A program made the translations under genes and the position numbers. From Eikenella sp963548155 (GTDB lineage: Bacteria; Pseudomonadota; Gammaproteobacteria; Burkholderiales; Neisseriaceae): a DNA stretch of 6,887 bases. Below the pieces are notes generated by a model, which had not been told where the DNA came from, made no database searches, and worked only from the letters and a program-made list of their open reading frames with translations. Every line of letters begins with the position of its first letter. The first letter of the stretch is position 1. This document shows positions 1-5,153 of this stretch, piece by piece. The stretch covers positions 1-6,887 of the forward strand of contig CAUUTP010000097.1 in NCBI GenBank assembly GCA_963548155.1, read 5' to 3'.

Positions 1-2
1 CC

Positions 3-278
3 GTGAAAACCATGAACCGCAGCCGCCGCACCAAAGGCTTCACCCGCGGCGTGGGGCAATACGACATCACCGCCACCGCCGTGATGCCCACCGACGGCAC
101 CGCCATCAACTGGGGCAGCATCGAGGACGCCAAAATCTCGCTGGTGCCCGACGTGCCCGGCGCCAAACCCACCAGCTATCTCGGCTTTTGCGTAACCGAA
201 GTGGGCGAGAGCTACACGGTGGACAACGAGATGGTAATCGACATCACCGGCTTTGCCATCCGCAAGGTGCTGGAGTAA
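3..278 (+). CDS. Phage tail tube protein (Mu gpM-like), C-terminal part
   Basis: This open frame enters from the left edge and ends in TAA at 276-278, giving 91 visible residues. The GTG at base 3 is only the first codon available, with no upstream sequence to support it as a start, and Mu-type tube proteins are somewhat longer (about 120 residues), so the gene is probably 5'-truncated by the window. The protein is rich in predicted beta strands, with alternating polar and hydrophobic residues around residues 20-27 and 62-90, and ends in a strand-like stretch (EMVIDITGFAIRKVLE). This fits the last strands of a tube-forming tail protein, which stacks as hexameric rings around the tape measure inside the contractile sheath. 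I see no diagnostic motif. The assignment rests largely on position, because in Mu-like phages the tube gene lies just before gp41. It is separated from gp41 here by an inserted cargo gene. Confidence 0.6.
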   Translation: MKTMNRSRRTKGFTRGVGQYDITATAVMPTDGTAINWGSIEDAKISLVPDVPGAKPTSYLGFCVTEVGESYTVDNEMVIDITGFAIRKVLE

Positions 279-290
279 AGGCTACCTGAA
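279..290 (+). repeat. DNA uptake sequence, Eikenella-type (AGGCTACCTGAA)
   Basis: This exact 12-mer begins on the base after the tail tube stop codon and precedes the terminator by 12 bases. The same 12-mer occurs twice more in the window on the opposite strand. I recall it as the Eikenella dialect of the neisserial DNA uptake sequence, which the competence machinery recognises during transformation. The intergenic position just behind a gene end is typical of such sites. Confidence 0.85.
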
Positions 291-302
291 AATGGTAAAA
301 TC

Positions 303-332
303 AAGCCCTGTCCTGAATCGGCAGGGCTTTTT
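303..332 (+). terminator. Rho-independent terminator after tail tube gene
   Basis: A perfect 8-bp inverted repeat, AAGCCCTG (303-310) with CAGGGCTT (322-329), is followed by five T residues (328-332). The stem may extend inward by a T-G wobble and a C-G pair, leaving a 7-base loop. It lies 24 bases behind the tail tube stop and 19 bases before the lipoprotein ATG. Its orientation would stop, or partly stop, rightward late transcription before the lipoprotein and the rest of the tail genes. Since no convincing promoter is visible downstream, it is probably leaky or read through during late expression. Confidence 0.8.
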
Positions 333-340
333 ATATTTAT

Positions 341-344
341 GGAG
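341..344 (+). promoter_or_regulatory. Ribosome binding site of the lipoprotein gene
   Basis: GGAG lies 7 bases upstream of the ATG at 352 and directly behind the T-tract of the terminator. It fixes the start at 352. The frame is also open back to an ATG at 253, but that codon lies inside the tail tube gene, has no good ribosome site, and would bury the signal peptide in the protein. Confidence 0.75.
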
Positions 345-351
345 CAAAAAG

Positions 352-894
352 ATGAGTAACTGGAAATTGTCGGCTGCGGCGATGGCTTTATTGCTTATTG
401 CTGGCTGCTCTCAACAAAATAGCACTTCAACAGCAGCATCTCAACCGGCAGTAAGCGATGCCAGTGCGGCATCTGAAGCGGTTGTTGAAAAGCATAATTA
501 CGTTGTCAAAGATGGGCTGGAATACGGGTATGAATCTGAGTTAAGCCAAAATGATAAAGACCAAGGCAAAGTAGCCAATACGGTGCTGATGTTCAGATTT
601 GCCGGAGAAAAAGACGGTAGGTATCAGGTGTACATCAAACAAGGGGATTTGTCGGAAGTAGCTGAATGTGAAAAACCTTGCGACTATATCAAGATAATGC
701 GGTTTAGTGGCAATGTTATGATAGACAAAGAGATGGTGTCGGGTCGCAATCAAAGTATTGGGCGTATGGCTTTGGATGATGCGATTAACGGCTACATGGA
801 GCAATTTGTTGGTACGCCAACTCGTGGCGGTACAAAGCCTTACCACGTGTGGTTTACTGAGCAAGGCAGAATATTGGAGCCAGTAACAAAATAA
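352..894 (+). CDS. Predicted phage-borne lipoprotein of unknown function (moron)
   Basis: This 180-residue protein starts with a classic lipoprotein signal peptide: positively charged K5, a hydrophobic core at residues 6-16, and a lipobox L15-I-A-G-C19. C19 is the expected lipidated cysteine, and the +2 residue is Ser rather than Asp, which in many Gram-negatives favours outer-membrane sorting. A Ser/Ala/Thr/Gln-rich linker (about 20-45) leads to a mixed alpha/beta domain (about 46-180) with two further cysteines, C106 and C110 (ECEKPC), that could form a disulphide in the periplasm. I do not recognise the family. The gene is clearly lower in GC and uses more A/T-ending codons than the tail genes on either side, and Mu has no counterpart at this position, so I infer horizontally acquired cargo. 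Superinfection exclusion or host surface modification is possible for a phage lipoprotein, but nothing in the sequence proves it. It is preceded by a terminator and followed by a long hairpin. Confidence 0.8.
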   Translation: MSNWKLSAAAMALLLIAGCSQQNSTSTAASQPAVSDASAASEAVVEKHNYVVKDGLEYGYESELSQNDKDQGKVANTVLMFRFAGEKDGRYQVYIKQGDLSEVAECEKPCDYIKIMRFSGNVMIDKEMVSGRNQSIGRMALDDAINGYMEQFVGTPTRGGTKPYHVWFTEQGRILEPVTK

Positions 895-923
895 CCCCTG
901 AACCGCTTCAACCAGTTCCCCCC

Positions 924-984
924 AAGCCTTTAAACGATAATTAAACCTACATTTTTATTCGGTTTAATCCACGTTTAAAGGCTT
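924..984 (+). promoter_or_regulatory. Long nested inverted repeat covering the gp41 ribosome site
   Basis: The outer arms are a perfect 13-bp match: AAGCCTTTAAACG (924-936) with CGTTTAAAGGCTT (972-984). Inside, after a 3x3 internal loop, is a second perfect 8-bp match: ATTAAACC (940-947) with GGTTTAAT (961-968), with a 13-base loop. The 3' arm runs into TTTT C TT and then the gp41 ATG at 990. The only good Shine-Dalgarno for gp41, AAAGG at 977-981, lies inside the 3' arm with an 8-base spacer. The structure could therefore be an intrinsic terminator or attenuator, a translational lid on gp41, or a dyad operator. This hairpin occupies most of the 95-base gap between the lipoprotein and gp41. 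Confidence 0.8.
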
Positions 985-989
985 TTCTT

Positions 990-1379
990 ATGTCTGACCA
1001 AAATTCCCAAACCTCTGTTATCGACCCGCTGGATAATGCGACAGCGGAGTTTAACCTCACTGTGGCCGAAGACGGGCAAACCGTTTCAGGTAGCCTGAAA
1101 TATGGCATCCGCCACAACGGCGAATGGCATTACGATTTTGCCATGCACCTGCTCTCGGTGCGCGAGGATATGGCGATTGACACACAGTTGAAGGGGCAGG
1201 CGCGGCTGTTGGAGAGTTATGCCCTGTCGCTCGACCGTTTGGGCGGTATTCCTGCGGAACAAATCAGTGCCGATATTTTGGCCGACGGCTTAGTGGCCAC
1301 CGATTTTGATGCTCTGTTTTTTGCCCAAGAGTTGTTGGCAAAAAAGCGTCTGCGCCCAAGCTCGACCGCTACCGTTTAG
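990..1379 (+). CDS. Tail assembly chaperone, Mu gp41-like (unshifted form)
   Basis: This 129-residue protein is the zero-frame product of the tail assembly chaperone gene, ending in TAG at 1377-1379. Its composition fits the gpE/gp41 chaperone family: a short beta-rich N-terminal segment (about residues 15-60, including AEFNLTV and HYDFAMHLLSVRE), then a helical part with a small acidic segment (about 60-119). Such chaperones bind the tape measure and guide tube polymerisation, and are absent from the finished tail. The ATG at 990 is preceded by AAAGG at 977-981, which lies within the 3' arm of a strong hairpin. The gene carries an in-frame DNA uptake sequence (1085-1096). A slippery heptamer at 1340-1346 diverts some ribosomes into the -1 frame ten codons before the stop. 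Confidence 0.85.
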   Translation: MSDQNSQTSVIDPLDNATAEFNLTVAEDGQTVSGSLKYGIRHNGEWHYDFAMHLLSVREDMAIDTQLKGQARLLESYALSLDRLGGIPAEQISADILADGLVATDFDALFFAQELLAKKRLRPSSTATV

Positions 1380-1600
1380 CCGTATTGATGCTGGGGCGCT
1401 TTGGCCTGCCCGAGGATAGGGTGTTGGCCATGACCCTGCCAGAACTCAACAGCTTTATGCGGCAGGCGCGCCAGTTGCTGTCGGCCTATCAGGTAGTGCC
1501 GCTGCCTGTACCGACCCCGGCTGCCAAACCAGCCGCCGCGCCGCCTAGTAAATCCAGCGGCACCACGTTTATCAGCAAGCGAGTGAAGAAACATGAGTAG
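990..1600 (+). CDS. Tail assembly chaperone, -1 frameshift fusion form
   Basis: This is the predicted longer chaperone made by programmed -1 frameshifting. Zero-frame codons are read to the AAG at 1344-1346, tandem slippage occurs on A_AAA_AAG, and reading resumes at GCG (1346-1348) and continues to TAG at 1598-1600. The product is about 203 residues: 119 shared with the short form and 84 from the second frame. The second-frame part has a helical segment (LGRFGLPEDRVLAMTLPELN, then FMRQARQLLSAYQ), a Pro/Ala-rich linker (about residues 155-180 of the fusion) and a basic tail ending KRVKKHE. In tailed phages including lambda (G/GT) and Mu, a frameshifted chaperone just before the tape measure gene is conserved, and the extension is thought to recruit tube protein. 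An ATG at 1385 lies inside this second frame but has no good ribosome site, so a separate small gene there is unlikely. The end overlaps the tape measure start by 8 bases. Confidence 0.85.
1085..1096 (-). repeat. DNA uptake sequence inside gp41 (minus strand)
   Basis: The reverse complement reads AGGCTACCTGAA exactly. On the + strand it forms part of a near-palindrome, TTTCAGG-TAG-CCTGAAA (1084-1100), and encodes Ser-Gly-Ser-Leu within gp41. It is opposite in orientation to the site at 279-290, so the two face each other across the lipoprotein gene. Confidence 0.85.
1340..1399 (+). promoter_or_regulatory. Programmed -1 ribosomal frameshift signal
   Basis: The heptamer A AAA AAG (1340-1346) is in the correct zero-frame phase (GCA AAA AAG) and is the same as the E. 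coli dnaX slippery site, one of the most efficient known in bacteria. Five bases downstream a stem can form: 1352-1361 (GCGCCCAAGC) pairs with 1390-1399 (GCTGGGGCGC), giving 9 of 10 pairs with six consecutive G-C pairs at the base and one A-G mismatch. The 28-base loop contains the zero-frame stop codon. This layout (slippery site, short spacer, stem) is the usual one for a stimulated -1 shift. The stem is my own pairing by eye, so the heptamer is more secure than the structure. Confidence 0.85.
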
Positions 1601-3785
1601 TAACACCTTAGAGCTGATTGCCAAGTTTAAAGATAACGCCAGTCAAGGGCTGCGGCGGTTGATGAATGAGACCGAGCGCAGCGCCGCAGCGCAAGGCCGT
1701 GCTTGGGCGCAATCCTCACGCCAGCGGCAGCAGGCCATCAATGCCTACCAGCGGCTCGGCATCCGATCCGAGCAGCAGATCCGCCGTGAAATGCAGCTCA
1801 CGCAGGCGGCCTACAACCGTTTGGCTCGCTCCGGCACGCTGTCGCAACGCGAACTGGCGCGGGCGGCAGAAGCCAACCGTCAAAACATCCGCCGCCTGAA
1901 TAGCGAATTGCGCAGCAGCAGCGGGCAGATGGGGAGCTGGCAGCGCATGATGCGCGGCGGCGGCCGGGCTTTTGATGCCGTTACCCGAGGCGGCGCGGCT
2001 TTGGTGGCGGGCGGTTATGTGTTGGCGCAGCCGGTACGGCGCACGATGGATTACGACACCGAGCTACGCCATGTAACCAATGTGGCTTATGCCGGCAAGA
2101 GTATGGCTGAACGCGAAGTCGGGATGGCCAGCATCAATCGAACCGTGATGGATGCTGCTTATGCGGGGGCAGCAACGCGGGAGGATACATTGGGTGCATA
2201 CAGCACTATGCTGTCTATTGGTGCGGTAGATGGAGTAACTGCACAACGCTTGCTGCCGGAAATCATGAAGGCCGCCACCGCCTCCAATACCTCACCGGAA
2301 GAAGTGGCTACGTTTGTATCGAAAGCTGTCGAACAAGGGGTAAAAGAATCTGATATTAGCGAACTTTTAGATAGAGCGGTGCAGTCAGGTAAAGATGGCG
2401 GTTTTGAATTTACCAATATGGTGCGCTGGATGCCCCAACTGCTCTCCCAATTGAAGGCCAGCGGTACGCCGCTGACAATGGACAACATTTCTTCATTGTT
2501 AAGCAAAAGCCAGATTGTCTTTACGGCTGCTGGCAGCCCAGATGAGGCTGGTAACAATATGGCTAATTTATTGGCCAAAATGAACAGTCAGGATACGATT
2601 AACCGAGCTAAGCGAATCACTATCAACGGCCAAAAAGGGTTTGATTTCACGGCCTCTATGAACAAGCGGCAGGCCGACGGCATGAACACCATGGATGCGT
2701 TTGTCGATGTCGCTAGGGAGATTGTGGATAAAGACCCAAGAAGTCGGGCGTTAATGGCACAAATCCAAGCAGCAGAAGGCGATGAAGCCAAGATGCAGCT
2801 TTTGGAAAACCAAAAGGCGCTGGTGGATAGTACGGCTATTGGGCAATTGGTGGCAGACAGGCAAGCGTTAATGGCATTGACACCGCTTATTGCCAATAGA
2901 AGCAAAGAAGCCGAATTAATGGCCGGGCAGAAAAATGCCAGCGGGGTAATACAGCAGGATTTTGATTTTCTGATGCAGGGCTCGGGGATGCAGGCGAAAC
3001 GAGCTGGAGTCAGTGCTTCCCGTGCGGAATACGATGCGTTTAAAGGAGTGAGCGACAAAATCGGCAGCGGTATGGATGCACTCGGCCGCTGGGCGAAACA
3101 AAACCCCGATCAAGCCCAGGTAGCCACCGGTGCTGGCTGGATGGCAGCAGCGGCAGCCGCCGCCAGAGGCGTTTTTGGTTTTATGCCCGGCGGTGGCCTT
3201 TTAGGCTTCGGCGGAGGCAGTGCTGCCGGTGGCGGGGGCGCAGCAGGCGGCACGGCCGGCGGCCTCGCTACCGGCTCGCTGGCGATGGCCTCGCTGCCGC
3301 TGATTGGCTTCGGCGGCGCTACCTATCTGGCCGGTCGCCGTGATAAGTACGGCGAATGGTCCGAGAGTTTGCAGGGCTTCGGGCGTTTGTTGGATAAATA
3401 TCTGCCCAGCTTTCGCGGAGACAGTAAGGGCGAGTGGCTCAAAAGCCGCATCGGCCAAAGCCCGGATGCGGCGCAGGCTTATCAGGACTACCTACGCGGG
3501 CAGGGGCATACCCCGCTGGACAGTCCCGAGCTGCGCATGAGCGCCGAGCAGCTGCAAGAGGCTGCCCAGCGCATGGAAAACAGCGGCGAACAGTATGCCC
3601 AAGCGGTATCTGACAACCAGCAGGCCGCCGCCCAGTTTTTGGAGGCATCGCGCCTGATGGGCACGGCGGCGGGTCAGTTGGCGGCAGCGGCGCGGCAGCC
3701 GGTGCCGGTAACCGTATCGGTATCGGGCGGCAATATCACCGCCGCCGTATCGCAAGCCGCCGAGCGCGATAACAGAAGGAATTAA
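1593..3785 (+). CDS. Tail tape measure protein, Mu gp42-like
   Basis: This 730-residue protein has the layout of a tape measure of the TP901/PhageMin_Tail type. Residues about 1-118 are charged, Gln/Arg/Ala-rich and likely coiled coil. Residues about 119-150 form a Gly/Ala hydrophobic segment leading into the conserved core (DYDTELRHVTNVAYAG at about 152, then helices to about 300). Residues about 508-585 are strongly Gly/Ala-rich and hydrophobic, including a run of six alanines and GGG/GGGG clusters, and may act in membrane passage during DNA injection. The C-terminus ends in a short beta-like tail (VPVTVSVSGG). Tape measures set tail length; at the usual proportion (about 0.15 nm per residue) 730 residues suggests a tail of roughly 110 nm, near that of Mu. 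The ATG at 1593 overlaps the chaperone extension stop by 8 bases and has only a weak ribosome site (GAAG at 1585-1588), consistent with translational coupling. Residues about 230-490 are encoded by visibly less GC-rich DNA than both ends. Confidence 0.92.
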   Translation: MSSNTLELIAKFKDNASQGLRRLMNETERSAAAQGRAWAQSSRQRQQAINAYQRLGIRSEQQIRREMQLTQAAYNRLARSGTLSQRELARAAEANRQNIRRLNSELRSSSGQMGSWQRMMRGGGRAFDAVTRGGAALVAGGYVLAQPVRRTMDYDTELRHVTNVAYAGKSMAEREVGMASINRTVMDAAYAGAATREDTLGAYSTMLSIGAVDGVTAQRLLPEIMKAATASNTSPEEVATFVSKAVEQGVKESDISELLDRAVQSGKDGGFEFTNMVRWMPQLLSQLKASGTPLTMDNISSLLSKSQIVFTAAGSPDEAGNNMANLLAKMNSQDTINRAKRITINGQKGFDFTASMNKRQADGMNTMDAFVDVAREIVDKDPRSRALMAQIQAAEGDEAKMQLLENQKALVDSTAIGQLVADRQALMALTPLIANRSKEAELMAGQKNASGVIQQDFDFLMQGSGMQAKRAGVSASRAEYDAFKGVSDKIGSGMDALGRWAKQNPDQAQVATGAGWMAAAAAAARGVFGFMPGGGLLGFGGGSAAGGGGAAGGTAGGLATGSLAMASLPLIGFGGATYLAGRRDKYGEWSESLQGFGRLLDKYLPSFRGDSKGEWLKSRIGQSPDAAQAYQDYLRGQGHTPLDSPELRMSAEQLQEAAQRMENSGEQYAQAVSDNQQAAAQFLEASRLMGTAAGQLAAAARQPVPVTVSVSGGNITAAVSQAAERDNRRN

Positions 3786-3788
3786 CAG

Positions 3789-5153
3789 ATGAGTTGGCAA
3801 GATACCCTGCTTGACGCCAGTTACAAGGGTGTAGCGTTTGAAGCCACCGGCGACACCCTGCGCGGCGTGCACGCGCTGGCCGAGCACAGCTACCCTTTTG
3901 TGGACGGCTCGGATATTGAGGACACGGGCTGCGAAGCCTTGGAATTTAACCTCACCGCTGTTTTGTATGGCGACGACTACGAGGCGCGGCTGCAACGCCT
4001 GCTCAAAGTGCTGCGCGAACACGGCAGCGGCGAGCTGGTGCACCCGATTTACGGCAGCGTGCCGGATACGGTGGTGGCCGATTTCGAGGTGCGGCACAGC
4101 GAGGACAGCCCGGACTATGCCGAAATCAATATCAGCTTCAAGCAGAGCGTGGCCGCCGCCCCGTTTTTCGGGCGCGAGCTGGCGCTGGCTTTGGCCGACG
4201 AGGCGGATTGGGTGGCCGACTTGGCCGCTTTTCAGGGTTTCGCCGTGCTGGAAAAGGCTTTGGGCAAAATCCGCGCCCAGCAGCACAGGTGGAACAATTT
4301 TCACGCCGCTGTGCTCAATGTAGTCGGGCGGCTATACGGCCAAGTGAACGGGGTATTTTCAGGTAGCCTGAACCTGCTCAACAGCCCGCGCGTGCTGCTC
4401 ACCGAGCTCAAAGGCGTGTTTGGCGCGCTGGCCGGGATACACCGCACGGCGGAAAGCAGCCTGTCGGGCTGGCGCGATTTGGCCGGCGGTACCAAAACGG
4501 CCGCTGCCGTGCCGTGGCAATACCGGCAGGGTTTGGATAACGGCGCCACGCCCGCCCGCTCGCAGGCTGCCTTGCCGGATGTGGCCGCGCTCACGGCAGC
4601 GATTGCCATTGTGGGCAGCACCGCACTGGCCAAAGAGCTGGCGGATATTTTTGCCGCCGAACAAGACGAGCCCGGACTTACGCCGGCGGAAATCAGCCGC
4701 CTGCTGGCCGATGTGCGCGCCCAGCTCAATAGCGCTTTGGCCGCCAACCGCTTGGCGGTGATGATGCTCTCCGCTTCCGCCGAGCAGGCCGAACAGTTGG
4801 CCGCCTTGCTGCTCTCGCTGTATCAGGACAACCCGCCCGACCCAGAGCGGCTCTACCACCAGCTGGAACAGCGCCGCCTGTTGCCGCAGCAGCCTTATTT
4901 GGAGGGCAGCGCCGAATTGGCCGACAGCGTGCGCACGTTGGCGCATACCCTGCAAAAGCAGGCACAGGCCTTGATTAACCTGCGCCCGCCCTTGGTGCAA
5001 AAGGTGGTGCCGACCGACAGCAGCCTGCACCTGCTGGCTTTCAGGTGGTATGGCGACCACAGCCGCCAAGCCGAGCTGCTGCGCCTCAATCCCGGCATCG
5101 TGCATCCCAACTTTATCGCCCGCGGAACCGTATTAAATGCCTACGCCCAATAA
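3789..5153 (+). CDS. N: DNA circularisation/baseplate protein N, Mu gp43-like
   Basis: This 454-residue protein begins with a clear DNA_circ_N-type domain (residues 1 to about 115): MSWQDTLLDASYKGVAFE, then SYPF-D-S-IEDTG, LEFNLTAVLYGDDYEARL and GELVHPIYGSV, all hallmarks of Mu N and its relatives. The middle (about 120-400) is helical and Ala/Leu-rich. The last 50 residues (about 405-454) hold a segment resembling the LysM-like end of this family (LHLLAFRWYGD, then LNPGIVHPNFIARGT), perhaps a contact with tape measure or hub. Despite the historic name, Mu N is a tail protein at the baseplate/tape measure junction, not an enzyme known to circularise DNA. AAGGA at 3776-3780 lies 8 bases before the ATG, and the tape measure stop is only 3 bases upstream. 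The gene carries an in-frame DNA uptake sequence at 4358-4369. Its 3' end overlaps gene P by 17 bases. Confidence 0.92.
   Translation: MSWQDTLLDASYKGVAFEATGDTLRGVHALAEHSYPFVDGSDIEDTGCEALEFNLTAVLYGDDYEARLQRLLKVLREHGSGELVHPIYGSVPDTVVADFEVRHSEDSPDYAEINISFKQSVAAAPFFGRELALALADEADWVADLAAFQGFAVLEKALGKIRAQQHRWNNFHAAVLNVVGRLYGQVNGVFSGSLNLLNSPRVLLTELKGVFGALAGIHRTAESSLSGWRDLAGGTKTAAAVPWQYRQGLDNGATPARSQAALPDVAALTAAIAIVGSTALAKELADIFAAEQDEPGLTPAEISRLLADVRAQLNSALAANRLAVMMLSASAEQAEQLAALLLSLYQDNPPDPERLYHQLEQRRLLPQQPYLEGSAELADSVRTLAHTLQKQAQALINLRPPLVQKVVPTDSSLHLLAFRWYGDHSRQAELLRLNPGIVHPNFIARGTVLNAYAQ
4358..4369 (-). repeat. DNA uptake sequence inside gene N (minus strand)
   Basis: This is the third exact copy, reading AGGCTACCTGAA on the minus strand. 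As in gp41, it sits in a small palindrome (TTCAGG-TAG-CCTGAA, 4358-4372) and in the same reading phase, again encoding Ser-Gly-Ser-Leu. Confidence 0.85.

Noticed and set aside
332..337. TATATT as a -10 promoter element for the lipoprotein gene
   Set aside because: There is no acceptable -35 at 16-18 bases, the sequence is part of the terminator T-tract, and transcription would begin at about the ribosome site.
253..351. Upstream extension of the lipoprotein frame to ATG 253
   Set aside because: It overlaps the tail tube gene and spans the DUS and terminator. It would bury the signal peptide, while GGAG at 341-344 supports the ATG at 352.
936..941. GATAAT as a -10 promoter element before gp41
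   Set aside because: It matches 5 of 6 bases but lies within the hairpin and has no -35 at suitable spacing. A phage-activated promoter cannot be excluded but is not shown.
3115..3126. Degenerate DNA uptake sequence in the tape measure gene
   Set aside because: Only the 9-base core CAGGTAGCC matches; both outer TT and the final T differ. It is too weak to list as a functional site.
3492..4304. 270-residue open frame on the minus strand
   Set aside because: It lies fully opposite tape measure and gene N, has low-complexity His/Arg/Gln-rich composition and no ribosome site. It is a by-product of GC-rich codon use on the other strand.
4359..5105. 248-residue open frame on the minus strand
   Set aside because: It is opposite gene N, whose domain match is clear, and shows the same shadow composition with no start signal.
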